Positions 26,962 to 36,646 of a DNA stretch of 64,000 bases are shown here, piece after piece (the first letter of the stretch is position 1; each line of letters starts with the position of its first letter). Source of the DNA: Negadavirga shengliensis (GTDB taxonomy: Bacteria; Bacteroidota; Bacteroidia; Cytophagales; Cyclobacteriaceae). The notes beneath the pieces are model-generated. The model was given only the letters and a program-made list of their open reading frames with translations. It was not told the DNA's origin and did no database searches. The translations under genes were made by a program, and so were the position numbers. Where the stretch lies: the NCBI RefSeq assembly GCF_042652345.1, contig NZ_JBHSJJ010000004.1, forward strand, positions 1 through 64,000. Direction: 5' to 3'.

Positions 26962-28203
26962 ATGAGACCCAAAATACATATTCTTTTTGCGGCTTTGTTC
27001 GCGCTGCCTTTTTTTACTGTTGCCCAAAAAATAGCTACGCTGGAAGTGGAAACACCTGTCTCAGGTAAGTTTGCATATCCCGTATACGCTTTGCTGGATG
27101 ATATTACACAGTTGCCCGATTCGATGGTCAGCATGTATGAGGTTCTTGACGGGGGGCTTCAACCTGTCCCTCATCAGATCGATCATCTCGATAGCAGAAA
27201 AATCTACTGGATGATAACGCCGGGAAAGAAGGCCACCAGGGTTTATGAAATCCATCAGAAGCAATCTGGCGGCGAAAAAAGTGAACTCAGCCTGACGCTG
27301 GACGATAAGGCGCTCGTGATCAAACGAAGGGGAAATGACCTTTGGCAATATAACCATGCGGTGGCCCAGCTGCCCGAAGGAGTAGATCCCGCATTTGCCA
27401 GAAGCGGTTTTGTACATCCCATGTGGTCACCAACCGGCAAATCCCTTACCCGCATCCAGCCGCCCGACCACTATCACCATTATGGCCTTTGGAATCCCTG
27501 GACCTTGGTGGAGTTTCAGGGGAAGGAGATAGATTTTTGGAACCTGCGGGAGAAGCAGGGCACGGTAAGGTTTGCCAATATTGTTACCCAAAATCAGGGA
27601 CCGGTGTTTGCCGGTTACAAGGTATTGCACGAACATGTGGTATTAAAGGATGAGCCCGGTCCAAAAGTGGCGATGAGGGAAGTTCAGGGAACCAGGATAT
27701 TCGCGTTGTCAGGGGAAGAGGATTATTACCTGGCAGATATCAGTATCGTGCTCAACTGTGCTACAGACGACCCGGTTCTTTTGAAAGAATACCGCTACGG
27801 CAGTTTGGGATGGAGGACTACGGAAAAGTGGGACAGGTATAACAGTGAAGTGATTACTTCCGAAGGGCTAAACAGGAAGGAGGCAGATGGTAGCCTGGCA
27901 AAATGGTGTATTGTGCAAGGGGAAATAGACGATGATTTTGCGGGGGTGGTGATGATGTCGTCGCCTACCAATTATAATCACCCCGAACCTTTAAGAATAT
28001 GGCCGGAAGACATGTATGACCGGGGTGACATGTATGCCAATTTTGCCCCTACAAAGAACATGGATTGGCATCTGGAACCGGGAAAAAACTACGTGTTGAA
28101 TTATCGGTTTCTTGTTTCCGGTAAAAAACTAAGTAGGGAAGAAGCCGAAGCTGCCTGGCAGCAATTTGCCTCTCCTCCGAAAATAAGAATAACCGCCCAT
28201 TGA
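26962..28203 (+). CDS. Secreted DUF6807 (PmoA-like) protein
   Basis: A 413-residue exported protein of the DUF6807 family, sometimes labelled PmoA or methane oxygenase, a name not justified by any sequence feature here. The signal peptide ends near AQ22. The family motif is at 152-176: His152-Pro, SPTGKSLT, then PPDHYHHYGLW with His170, His172 and His173, and later EIDFWN. The histidine cluster looks like a metal or catalytic site (inference). It is the first gene of a run with ThuA, Gfo/Idh/MocA and UxuA, behind a LacI-type operator. A role in breaking down a carbohydrate or glycoside is likely, but the reaction is unknown. Confidence 0.82.
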   Translation: MRPKIHILFAALFALPFFTVAQKIATLEVETPVSGKFAYPVYALLDDITQLPDSMVSMYEVLDGGLQPVPHQIDHLDSRKIYWMITPGKKATRVYEIHQKQSGGEKSELSLTLDDKALVIKRRGNDLWQYNHAVAQLPEGVDPAFARSGFVHPMWSPTGKSLTRIQPPDHYHHYGLWNPWTLVEFQGKEIDFWNLREKQGTVRFANIVTQNQGPVFAGYKVLHEHVVLKDEPGPKVAMREVQGTRIFALSGEEDYYLADISIVLNCATDDPVLLKEYRYGSLGWRTTEKWDRYNSEVITSEGLNRKEADGSLAKWCIVQGEIDDDFAGVVMMSSPTNYNHPEPLRIWPEDMYDRGDMYANFAPTKNMDWHLEPGKNYVLNYRFLVSGKKLSREEAEAAWQQFASPPKIRITAH

Positions 28204-28301
28204 TCCTCTAATTATGTGGAAGGAAGTATTTCTTTTCCAAAAATAGGGAGCTGAAGGCCTTTTGATGTAATTTTAATCTCTTATCAAACTCAACAAAAAA
28301 T

Positions 28302-29147
28302 ATGAAATATAAATTGAATGTTTTCCTGACGCTGTTTTTGATGACGCTTCATCTGGGTAATCTGCTTCTGGCTGCAGAAGATGAAAATGAATTGAAGGGG
28401 ATGAAGGTGCTGGTGTATACCAAAAACGGAGAAGGATATGTCCATGACAACATCCCGCACGCTGTTGAAAGTATTAAAAGACTGGGTAACCAATATGGCT
28501 TCCAGGTGGAGGTAACAGATGATCCGGGTTATTTCACCAAAGAAAACCTTCAGGATATCGACCTTATGGTATTCACCAGTACCAATAATGACGTTTTTGA
28601 AAGTGATCAACAGCGGTTGGAATTCAGGAAATATATTCAGGCTGGCGGAGGGATTGTCGGAATCCATTCGGTGGTAGGTACCGAACGGAACTGGGAATGG
28701 TTCAAGATGCTGATTGGAGGAAGGTTTGTTTGGCACCCCAAATTCCAAAAATTCAAAATCAATAAAATCGACCATCAGCATACTTCTGTGAAAGAAATGC
28801 CCAGTGTTTGGGAAAAAGAAGATGAGTGTTATTTGATGAAAGAACTTTATCCCGGCATCAAAGTGGTGATGGCCCATGATCTGGCGTCTTTGGATAAAGA
28901 CCAGGAAGAAAGGATACTTGAATTGTCGGCACCTTTCCACCGGTATTATCCTGCTGTATGGTACCAGGATTTTGACGGCGGTTTTGCCTGGGTGACCGCA
29001 CTCGGCCACCATATCAAAGATTATGAAGACCCTACGTTTGTAAATCATATTTATCAGGGAATGAAATATATCGCCGGCAAAGTGAACGGAAGGAATTATT
29101 CCAAAGCTTATGCAAGTGACAGGGATACCCCGGTGCGATTTGAATAA
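28302..29147 (+). CDS. Secreted ThuA-domain protein
   Basis: A 281-residue ThuA family protein with a signal peptide (MKYKLNVFLTLFLMTLHLGNLLLA). The class-I glutamine-amidotransferase-like fold of the family is seen in KVLVYTKNGEGYVHDNIP, DLMVFTSTNNDVF and AGGGIVGIHSVVG, then GGRFVWHP and PAVWYQDFDGGFAWVTALGHH. ThuA was named from the trehalose-utilisation genes of Sinorhizobium, where it works with ThuB, a Gfo/Idh/MocA dehydrogenase that makes 3-keto sugars. Here a Gfo/Idh/MocA gene follows 56 bases downstream, repeating that partnership. Confidence 0.88.
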   Translation: MKYKLNVFLTLFLMTLHLGNLLLAAEDENELKGMKVLVYTKNGEGYVHDNIPHAVESIKRLGNQYGFQVEVTDDPGYFTKENLQDIDLMVFTSTNNDVFESDQQRLEFRKYIQAGGGIVGIHSVVGTERNWEWFKMLIGGRFVWHPKFQKFKINKIDHQHTSVKEMPSVWEKEDECYLMKELYPGIKVVMAHDLASLDKDQEERILELSAPFHRYYPAVWYQDFDGGFAWVTALGHHIKDYEDPTFVNHIYQGMKYIAGKVNGRNYSKAYASDRDTPVRFE

Positions 29148-29203
29148 ACTGAGAGAATGCAATTGACAATATTAAATAACCATTTTACAGAAAGGATTAG
29201 TCC

Positions 29204-30625
29204 ATGAAAAAATCACACAAATCATTGCTTTCAAGAAGAAACTTTATGAAATCCAGTACCAAAGGTGCTGTGGCAGCTTCGCTGGCGATAACCGGCTTTC
29301 CGACCATAGTACCCGCTTCGGTATTGGGGAAAAATGCACCCAGCAATAAAATCAATATCGGACAGATTGGTTTTGGGAGAATAGCAAGAACCCATGATCT
29401 TCCCGAAACCATGAAAAATGATATTGCCAGGATTGTAGCCGTGGCTGATGTAGACAGTAAAAGAGCGGCTATGGGAAAAGAATGGATTGAACAATACTAT
29501 GCGAATAAAACAGGCAGCGCCAATTATGTGGATGTAAAAACCTACGGGGATTATAAAGAACTGATTGCCAGCAAGGATATTGACGCGGTCATCATCAGTA
29601 CACCTGACCACTGGCATGCCCAACCGGCTATGGAAGCTGCTTTGGCAGGAAAGGACATCTATATGCAAAAGCCAACTTCACTGACCATTGCAGAGGGCAG
29701 GACCATGAGTGACATCATCCATCGGACAGGAGCCATATTTCAAATCGGAAGTCAGCAAAGGTCGGTAAAACCTTGGCCTCAGTTCAAAAGGGCATGTGAG
29801 TTGGTCAGAAACGGCAGGATTGGTGAAGTCAAAAAGATCTTGGTGGGACTTCCTGGAGATCCTCCGGGCGGCAATCCTAAGGAAATGCCTATTCCAGATA
29901 ATCTGGACTATGATATGTGGTTGGGTTCTACTCCCTGGGTACCTTATACACTTGACAGGGTTCATTCCCAGGATGATTTGAACAGCAGGCCGGGATGGCT
30001 GCGCTGCGAACAGTTTGGCGCCGGTATGATCACCGGGTGGGGTGCCCACCATTTGGACATAGCCCACTGGGGAATGGGAACGGAATATACAGGCCCCATT
30101 GAACTGGAAGCTACGGCGTCTTTTCCTACGGAAGGTCTATGGAATGTACATGGGGATTTTGAGGTGACTGCCAAATATGCCAATGGGGTGACCATGATGG
30201 TCAGTGGGGCTTATCCTAACGGGGTAAGGTTTGAAGGTACTGACGGATGGATTTTTGTTACGAGAGGAAACGTGGGGGTAACTGAGAGCGATCCTGTTCC
30301 CGGAGGCAAAGCCAGTGAGGCTTTCAAGGCCAGTGACCTGAAGATACTGAGTTCGGAAATAGGTCCTGATGAAATCCATCTCTACGAAAGTGAGGAGCAC
30401 CATAAAAACTGGTTGGATTGTATCGTTTCCAGGCAGCAAACCATCACCCCCGCTGAAGTAGCTCAAAGGTCAAACAGTGCCTGTCTGCTTTCCCACATTG
30501 CCATGAAGTTACCCAGAAAACTTTATTGGGATCCGGTAAAGGAGCGGTTTAAAAACGATGATGAGGCGAACTCAATGCTTTCCAGACCACAAAGACATCC
30601 GTATGGCGTCGATTATGTCATCTGA
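29204..30625 (+). CDS. Tat-exported Gfo/Idh/MocA oxidoreductase
   Basis: A 473-residue oxidoreductase with a twin-arginine leader (SRRNFMKSSTKG, then hydrophobic AAVAASLAITG-like stretch), so it is exported folded with its cofactor. The Rossmann start INIGQIGFGRIA is near 46-57. The usual EKP is replaced by QKP (IYMQKPTSL), as in many exported Bacteroidota members. GWGAHHLDIAHWGMG carries the substrate-site His. The C-terminal NWLDCIVSRQQTITPAEVAQRS is typical of the large exported subgroup. Its neighbours ThuA and DUF6807 are also exported, so the three probably act together in the periplasm on one carbohydrate. A terminator follows at 30881. Confidence 0.9.
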   Translation: MKKSHKSLLSRRNFMKSSTKGAVAASLAITGFPTIVPASVLGKNAPSNKINIGQIGFGRIARTHDLPETMKNDIARIVAVADVDSKRAAMGKEWIEQYYANKTGSANYVDVKTYGDYKELIASKDIDAVIISTPDHWHAQPAMEAALAGKDIYMQKPTSLTIAEGRTMSDIIHRTGAIFQIGSQQRSVKPWPQFKRACELVRNGRIGEVKKILVGLPGDPPGGNPKEMPIPDNLDYDMWLGSTPWVPYTLDRVHSQDDLNSRPGWLRCEQFGAGMITGWGAHHLDIAHWGMGTEYTGPIELEATASFPTEGLWNVHGDFEVTAKYANGVTMMVSGAYPNGVRFEGTDGWIFVTRGNVGVTESDPVPGGKASEAFKASDLKILSSEIGPDEIHLYESEEHHKNWLDCIVSRQQTITPAEVAQRSNSACLLSHIAMKLPRKLYWDPVKERFKNDDEANSMLSRPQRHPYGVDYVI

Positions 30626-30986
30626 TGGAAGCTTTGTTGTCCACGACTGCCTGTACGCTGTCTCCATAGCTTTAGTGTAGGAGCCCGGCAGTCAGGAATT
30701 CCACTGACCTGCCTGCCCTCCGTACGACTTCGGGAGGCGGGCCGGCGAGGCACGGTTGATACGAATTTCATGGAATGATTCTGGAGCGTTGAATCATTTT
30801 CACAAATAAGCTTTTCAACCAAAATCTACCCTATCCTCCATATTAATGATTAATGATTCGCAGTTGAATGTTGCTTAGCCAAGCGGGTTGTCCGTGGTAT
30901 CGCGGACAACCCGCTTTTGTGATACTGAGTCTATATCCAAGGCGGGTCAGTTTACATAAGTTATATAATTTATCCCTGTTGTTTAT
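30626..30986. other. Intergenic region before uxuA
   Basis: No gene. It holds a GC-rich, imperfectly self-complementary stretch at 30680-30760, a perfect 8-bp inverted repeat AATGATTC / GAATCATT (30774-30781, 30791-30798) and the terminator at 30881. The last 60 bases before uxuA are AT-rich (TTATATAATTTATCC) and may hold its promoter, although no exact consensus is present. Confidence 0.45.
30881..30918 (+). terminator. Terminator between the Gfo/Idh/MocA gene and uxuA
   Basis: A perfect 14-bp stem (AAGCGGGTTGTCCG arms, 8-base loop) is followed by TTTT. It separates uxuA from the upstream DUF6807-ThuA-oxidoreductase unit, so uxuA probably has its own promoter. Confidence 0.8.
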
Positions 30987-32153
30987 ATGTCATTGATTCA
31001 AAGCTGGCGTTGGTATGGACCAAATGATCCGGTAAGCCTGTCAGATATCAGACAGGCGGGCGCAACTGCTGTTGTATCGGCTTTGCACCAGATCCCCCAT
31101 GGGGAGGTATGGCCTTTGGATGCCATAAAAGAAAGAAAGGCTGTCATTGAAGCTGCAGGCCTGGAATGGCTGGTTGTGGAATCCGTACCTGTACATGAAT
31201 CCATCAAGACCAGGGCCTCAGATTGTGAACGCTATCTTGAAAATTACAGAAAAACCCTGGTGAACCTATCCCAATGTGGACTCAAAATAGTTTGTTATAA
31301 TTTTATGCCCGTTCTGGACTGGACCAGGACGGACCTTGCCCACACCCTTCCCAATGGGGCCAAAGCCCTATTCTTTGATTGGGCGGACCTGGCACTATTT
31401 GACCGGTATGTATTGGAGAGGGAGGATGCCCATGATTTTTATCCGGAAGAGATTTTAAAGACGGCAGAGGATAGGTTCCACGTCCTGTCTGCCGCGAGGT
31501 TACAGGAACTTTCAGATATCATCCTGATGGGGGTGCCCACGGAGAAAAGCATGACCCTGGAAGGCTTGCGAAACAGCCTTGCTGTTTATAAGACCATTGG
31601 TAAAAGAGGATTGCAGGCCAACCTGGTCCATTTTCTCAGAAGTATTCAGGATGTCTGTGAAACCGAAGGCATGACCATGACCATTCACCCTGATGATCCA
31701 CCGTATCCGATTTTAGGGCTTCCCAGGATAGCCTCCAATAAGGACGACCTGATGTATATCTGTGACAACGTGCCGGAGAAATTTAATGGGGTTTGTTTTT
31801 GCACAGGTTCTTTGGGAGCAGGGAAGGACAATGATTTGCCCGATATGCTGAAAGCGGTGGGAGACAGGGTACATTTTGCTCACCTGAGAAATGTGAAAAA
31901 GGATAAATCAGGCAACTTTTATGAATCAGATCACCTGGATGGCGATGTGGACATGTTCCGTATCATGGAATTGTTGGTGGAGATCAATAAGCAAAGAGAC
32001 AGTCCCATTCCCTTTCGACCCGACCATGGTCATCAGATGCTGGATGACCTGCATAAGGAAACCAATCCCGGTTACTCAGCGATAGGCAGGTTAAAGGGAC
32101 TCGCTGAACTGAGGGGTTTGGAAAAAGCGGTGGAAAGGTACAGTGTGAAGTAA
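30987..32153 (+). CDS. uxuA: Mannonate dehydratase
   Basis: Dehydrates D-mannonate to 2-keto-3-deoxygluconate in the hexuronate (glucuronate) pathway. It has 388 residues, matching UxuA. Hallmarks are the start SWRWYGPNDPVSLSDIRQAGA, VCYNFMPVLDWTRTDL, MTIHPDDPPYPILGLPRI, FCTGSLGAGKDNDLP and the C-terminal PFRPDHGHQML with metal ligands. Cytoplasmic TIM barrel. No uxuB, kdgK or uronate isomerase lies nearby. Its position after the LacI/ThuA cluster suggests that the glycan handled there yields a uronic acid. Confidence 0.95.
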   Translation: MSLIQSWRWYGPNDPVSLSDIRQAGATAVVSALHQIPHGEVWPLDAIKERKAVIEAAGLEWLVVESVPVHESIKTRASDCERYLENYRKTLVNLSQCGLKIVCYNFMPVLDWTRTDLAHTLPNGAKALFFDWADLALFDRYVLEREDAHDFYPEEILKTAEDRFHVLSAARLQELSDIILMGVPTEKSMTLEGLRNSLAVYKTIGKRGLQANLVHFLRSIQDVCETEGMTMTIHPDDPPYPILGLPRIASNKDDLMYICDNVPEKFNGVCFCTGSLGAGKDNDLPDMLKAVGDRVHFAHLRNVKKDKSGNFYESDHLDGDVDMFRIMELLVEINKQRDSPIPFRPDHGHQMLDDLHKETNPGYSAIGRLKGLAELRGLEKAVERYSVK

Positions 32154-32267
32154 GAGGGGTGACAAGGTTTCTGAGGAGCATGAAAAGTCAGCCCTAAGGG
32201 AATTTTTTTCTTTTTCCCTGACAGATTGTAGGAAAAGATGACCCCGTAAACCTGAGTTTCAGGCAGC

Positions 32268-32753
32268 TTATTGGGTCTTGCGATACGTTTGGGCTCCAAG
32301 ACAGGATGAGGAGAGCATATCATTACAAGGGTAATACACAATCAAAATTGATCCACTGTCTTTTATTTTCAACCTGGCCTCAGTAACCATGCCTGAATCT
32401 TCCTCAATTTCAACCAACTCTTCAAAGTCAGTATAATATTCCTCCACTGAAATCAGAAGTCGGGAATATATAAGCGTGATTAAATTGTCTTCCAACAAAA
32501 AACTACCTGTCGCAAAAAAGGAATATCCCAATTCTTCCGATGTACCGGGGTTTCGGAAACTTCTTTTGTGCTCATAACTGCCGTCCTGAGAAAAAACAAA
32601 GGTTTCAACATAGTCTGCTTCCAAGTCCGCATAAAACTGTGATTTTTCCCATGAACCATGGAGAAAATTGGGGTTAAATTCATCGGCGTCGCGGTTACAA
32701 GCCGTCATGAAAAAAATAAGGAGAAGTAAGGAAGAAAGGAAAATCTTTTTCAT
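32268..32753 (-). CDS. Hypothetical lipoprotein
   Basis: A 161-residue lipoprotein: signal MKKIFLSSLLLLIFFMTAC with lipobox MTAC, Cys19. The mature part begins NRDADEF and has alternating strands (LHGSWEKSQFYADLEADYVETF, DGSYEHKRSF, SFLLEDNLITLIYS), resembling a lipocalin-like small beta-barrel. I do not recognise the family with confidence. It sits alone between convergent uxuA and the DUF5009 gene. Confidence 0.6.
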   Translation of the reverse strand: MKKIFLSSLLLLIFFMTACNRDADEFNPNFLHGSWEKSQFYADLEADYVETFVFSQDGSYEHKRSFRNPGTSEELGYSFFATGSFLLEDNLITLIYSRLLISVEEYYTDFEELVEIEEDSGMVTEARLKIKDSGSILIVYYPCNDMLSSSCLGAQTYRKTQ

Positions 32754-32975
32754 GGCTTTAGTTTTTACGTCACTTGGATCTTAAAAACAGAAAATATCAT
32801 ACTTCAAACGATGCTTTTCATTGATAGGTTTTGAATAAAAGGATAATTGGATGGCCATGGGGAAGGCTGGCCACAAGGGGTTTTAAATCAAAAGTTTTGT
32901 AATCCCAGGTACCCGGGCAATACTCGGGGACCTGGAATGATAAAATGCGCTCAACCGTAGGCCGAAATATTCCCG

Positions 32976-34157
32976 TTAGACCTTCACGAATATTTTCAGC
33001 CTGTATAATATGTATAAAAACAACCATACCAGCATCAGTGCGCCCAAAGCTTCCATCACCGGATGCCAATCTGTCGGCATGGGCGCGTAAAGTCCCGAAA
33101 ACAATTTACCGCTGGTATAACGGAAGTTGATAAAACTGTATGCAAAGTAAATCGTCAGGGAGTTAAGCCCTATTACCTGGAAGAAGAAAGCCCATTTTCT
33201 GATTTTCCATACATCTATCACCACATAAAACATCACCAGGAAAATAAAGGCCATTCCCGCGGTGAGCATGATAAAAGAGCTGCTCCAGAGATGCTTGTTG
33301 ATAGGAAAATGGAGGCTCCACAGCAGCCCAAGGCCTATTCCTATCACGCCGGCTAAAAGCAACAGCTGGATTTTCCGGCTGTCTTGCCATGCTTTTGCCA
33401 GAATATCCCCGGCCAATGTGCCGAAAAGGGTAAGGCAAAGGGCCGGAAACTGCGTCAACAATCCCAGTTCATCATAAGTGCCCTGCAATAACCTGCCGGG
33501 TAAAAAAGTCCTGTCAAACCAGCCTACAAGGTTACCTTCAAAACTCAGGTCCCCGGCACCGTATCCGGGCACAGGAACCAAAAAGAGAGCCGCATAATAC
33601 AGCAGCAAAATGCCCACCGCTGTTCCAAGCCGCTTTACGAAGTCGAAATTCAGATAAAGCAGGGTAGCCATGAAGGTAGCAAAGCCGATACGGCCCAAAA
33701 CGCTTCCCAATCTGATCTGGGAGGGCTCGAAAAAGGGGATAGGGGAATTTTTATAGATGATCCCGAGTCCTATCAGAATCAGCATCCTAACAAAGGTTTT
33801 TTTATAGAGCTCCTTTTTCGCCAGGCCCATGGAGAGGCCTTTATTTAGGGAGAAAGTTAAGGATACCCCGGCGATGAACAGGAACAAGGGGAAAATGAAA
33901 TCATAAAATGTAAATCCGTTCCAGGCCGGATGGGTAAGCTGGTCCGCCACCCAGTCGACGGCGGCCAAGCCTGTCTTACCTTTAAGCAATACCAGAAAGG
34001 TACCCCCACCTGAAATCAACAACATATCAAAACCCCGTAGGGCATCCAGCGAAAGGAGCCTTTTGGAAGTGCCTTTGGGGCTATGGGTGGCAGATGAAAA
34101 ATTTTCAGAACTGACATCCAATCTATCTTCTTTTTTTTGGGTTAAAGGTGGGTTCAT
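32976..34157 (-). CDS. DUF5009/NagX-like membrane protein (acyltransferase-like)
   Basis: A 393-residue inner-membrane protein with about ten hydrophobic helices. After a polar N-terminal tail it shows RLLSLDALRGFDMLLISGGG, the family start also seen in heparan-alpha-glucosaminide N-acetyltransferase (HGSNAT), and later WNGFTFYDFIFPLFLFIAG. Relatives called NagX are linked to N-acetylglucosamine use. It is divergent from the GH109-nagB-transporter genes, which supports an amino-sugar role such as acetyl transfer across the membrane. The substrate is not proven. Confidence 0.85.
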   Translation of the reverse strand: MNPPLTQKKEDRLDVSSENFSSATHSPKGTSKRLLSLDALRGFDMLLISGGGTFLVLLKGKTGLAAVDWVADQLTHPAWNGFTFYDFIFPLFLFIAGVSLTFSLNKGLSMGLAKKELYKKTFVRMLILIGLGIIYKNSPIPFFEPSQIRLGSVLGRIGFATFMATLLYLNFDFVKRLGTAVGILLLYYAALFLVPVPGYGAGDLSFEGNLVGWFDRTFLPGRLLQGTYDELGLLTQFPALCLTLFGTLAGDILAKAWQDSRKIQLLLLAGVIGIGLGLLWSLHFPINKHLWSSSFIMLTAGMAFIFLVMFYVVIDVWKIRKWAFFFQVIGLNSLTIYFAYSFINFRYTSGKLFSGLYAPMPTDWHPVMEALGALMLVWLFLYILYRLKIFVKV

Positions 34158-34336
34158 GGTCGTTTTTATGTTATTCTTGATACAAGTCGTAACAATTAAT
34201 TACTAATTCTTCCTGATTTTTGATCAATTTATTTTAAAAATCTCGAATATAAAAGTATTTTTATTGCCAACGGATATTTCTTCGGTACGAAGTGCTTTCC
34301 GTTACGGGTACGGTCATCAAAATTAAGTCAAAACAC

Positions 34337-35740
34337 ATGAAAAAAGACAGAAGAGATTTTATAAAGGTTGGCGGCTTAGCTGGCTTGGCTGCTTTTACAG
34401 GGTTGGGACATCCGCTTTCCGCCGAACAGTCTATACACGCAAACACCCATTCTGCTTCCACCTTTAACATGTCTGGTTATGCAGCCCCTCCCATGGATAA
34501 GGTTCGGATTGGATTTATCGGTTTGGGTAACAGGGGACCGGGGGCTGTGGTACGGATGAGCAAAATTGAGGGGGTTGAGATCAAAGCCCTTTGTGATTTG
34601 AGGCCGGAACGCATAGGCTTTGTAAAGGAGAAGATAAGCCATACACCTCATCAGCCTGCCATTTATACCGGATCAGCGGAAGCATGGAAAGCGCTTTGTG
34701 AACGGGGTGACATTGATCTGGTATACATAGCCACCCCTTGGCACCTTCATACGCCCATGTCGGTATATGCCATGCAGCACGGAAAGCATGCTGTCACAGA
34801 AGTGCCCGCTGCAGTCACACTTGAGGAGTGCTGGCAATTGGTAGAGACTTCCGAGAAGACCAAAAAGCATTGCATGATGCTTGAAAATACATGCTATGAT
34901 TTCTTTGAGTTGCTTACCCTTAATCTTGCCCGGCAGGGTTTTTTTGGGGAGATCATTCACGGTGAAGGCGCCTATATCCATGATATTCTGGAAGGAAACT
35001 TTTCCAAAACCAAATACCACGACATGTGGAGATTAAAGCAGAATTACCGGAACGGCAGTCTTTATCCCACTCATGGTCTAGGACCTGTGGCGCAGATCAT
35101 GAACATTAACAGAGGAGACAAAATGGATTTTCTGGTGTCGGTGTCCAGCAATGACTTTATGATGAGACCTACGGCGGAGTCGTTGGCAGAAAATGATGAT
35201 TTTTATCGGCCCTTCGCGGAAAAAAATTACCGGGGCAATATGAATACCACCACCATTAAAACCCATAAAGGCCGGACGATCATGCTTCAACATGATGTGA
35301 CTTCGCCGAGACCTTATTCCAGGCTGCACACCATCAGCGGTACCAAGGCCTTTGCCCAGAAATATCCTGAACCCGGAAAAATATCCGTTGGACATGAAGG
35401 CTGGCTTTCAGATGAAGAACTTGCAGATTTGGAAAGACGGTTTCAGCCGCCGATCGTCCGCAAAATCGGCGAACTCGCCAAGCAGATCGGTGGGCATGGA
35501 GGAATGGACTTTCTGATGGACTGGCGGCTTATCGATTGTCTCAGGAACGGCATAGCATTGGATATGGACGTATATGATGCGGCCGCATGGAGCAGTATCG
35601 GGCCTCTCAGCGAACAGTCTGTGGCCAATAGAAGCGGGTCGGTCGATATTCCGGATTTCACCAGAGGGCGGTGGACCCACAACCAGCCGGTGGACGTAGG
35701 ATTAACCAAGGGAGGCAACACCCCCATCCTTCCTTCATAG
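34337..35740 (+). CDS. GH109-type NAD-dependent glycosidase (Gfo/Idh/MocA fold)
   Basis: A 467-residue exported enzyme. I take ATG 34337, since the Tat-type leader KKDRRDFIKVGGLAGLAAF begins there. The Rossmann motif IGFIGLGNRG is near 58-67, TEVPAA replaces the usual EKP near 154-159, and LYPTHGLGP has Tyr243 and His246, the residue pair central to GH109 alpha-N-acetylgalactosaminidases, which oxidise and re-reduce the sugar through bound NAD. MLENTCYDFFELLTLNLARQ is also typical of this subgroup. The nagB and transporter genes follow on the same strand, so it probably releases GalNAc from glycans. An alternative is a plain sugar dehydrogenase. Confidence 0.85.
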   Translation: MKKDRRDFIKVGGLAGLAAFTGLGHPLSAEQSIHANTHSASTFNMSGYAAPPMDKVRIGFIGLGNRGPGAVVRMSKIEGVEIKALCDLRPERIGFVKEKISHTPHQPAIYTGSAEAWKALCERGDIDLVYIATPWHLHTPMSVYAMQHGKHAVTEVPAAVTLEECWQLVETSEKTKKHCMMLENTCYDFFELLTLNLARQGFFGEIIHGEGAYIHDILEGNFSKTKYHDMWRLKQNYRNGSLYPTHGLGPVAQIMNINRGDKMDFLVSVSSNDFMMRPTAESLAENDDFYRPFAEKNYRGNMNTTTIKTHKGRTIMLQHDVTSPRPYSRLHTISGTKAFAQKYPEPGKISVGHEGWLSDEELADLERRFQPPIVRKIGELAKQIGGHGGMDFLMDWRLIDCLRNGIALDMDVYDAAAWSSIGPLSEQSVANRSGSVDIPDFTRGRWTHNQPVDVGLTKGGNTPILPS

Positions 35741-35853
35741 ACATACTCAGTACATTGGCTGTGCTGTTTTTGACCATTGCTGAAATCCGGCTTGGGAGAC
35801 ACCGTATTTTTCAGTATTATTAACCTTTTATAAAAAAATGCTAACCACTTAAA

Positions 35854-36612
35854 ATGAAAATTTTCAAATCTAAAGACCCTATTGAACTTGGAAAGGCGGC
35901 GGGAGAAACCGCTGCATCTTTGATAAAAAAAGCCATTGATGAAAATGGCTCGGCCCATATTATCCTCGCTACCGGAACCAGCCAGTTCGAAACCATCTCC
36001 CGGTTGCTTTTGGACAGAGACATTGACTGGGTTAAAGTAACCATGTTTCATCTGGATGAGTACATAGGGATTTCCGACACGCATCCGGCAAGTTTTAGAA
36101 AATACCTAAAGGAAAGATTTTTGGATAAGGTTTCAGGATTAAAAGGGTACTACCTCATCGACGGAGAGGCTGAGCCGGAGAGAGAAGCCGAAAAGCTCGG
36201 GGAGCTGATATCGCGGCAGCCGGTTGACGTGGCTTTGGCGGGAATAGGTGAAAACGGTCACCTTGCTTTCAATGATCCTCCGGCAGATTTTGAAACCGAC
36301 AGACCCTACCTTGTAGTGGAGTTGGATGAAGCCTGCAGGAGACAGCAGATGAATGAAGGGTGGTTCTCCAGCCTTGAGTCGGTTCCTAAGAAGGCAATCA
36401 GCATGTCGATCAAACAGATCATGAAATCCAAAAACATCATTTGTTCTGTTCCGGACAAAAGGAAAGCGCAAGCGGTGAAGGACTGTGTGGAAAAGCCGGT
36501 AAGCCATATGCATCCTGCCAGCATCCTGCAACGTCACCCCAGCTGTTATCTGTATTTGGATGAAGCTTCAGCCTCTTTGCTGGAGCACGCTGAAAAGATC
36601 GCGGTCAAATAA
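35854..36612 (+). CDS. nagB: Glucosamine-6-phosphate deaminase
   Basis: Converts glucosamine-6-phosphate to fructose-6-phosphate and ammonia, linking amino sugars to glycolysis. It has 252 residues, slightly shorter than E. coli NagB. MFHLDEYIGI carries Asp68 (the ring-opening base in NagB) and GIGENGHLAFNDP carries Glu133 and His136. It lies between GH109 and a FucP/NagP-type transporter. No nagA deacetylase or amino-sugar kinase is present in the window, so these steps must be encoded elsewhere. Confidence 0.93.
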   Translation: MKIFKSKDPIELGKAAGETAASLIKKAIDENGSAHIILATGTSQFETISRLLLDRDIDWVKVTMFHLDEYIGISDTHPASFRKYLKERFLDKVSGLKGYYLIDGEAEPEREAEKLGELISRQPVDVALAGIGENGHLAFNDPPADFETDRPYLVVELDEACRRQQMNEGWFSSLESVPKKAISMSIKQIMKSKNIICSVPDKRKAQAVKDCVEKPVSHMHPASILQRHPSCYLYLDEASASLLEHAEKIAVK

Positions 36613-36646
36613 GCTCTCCTATCTTATATCCCTCATCACTTCAACC

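Noticed and set aside
26962..28203. Methane oxygenase (PmoA) as the function of the DUF6807 gene
   Set aside because: The protein is soluble and exported, with no membrane helices or copper-site pattern of particulate methane monooxygenase; the name is a label carried by some databases.
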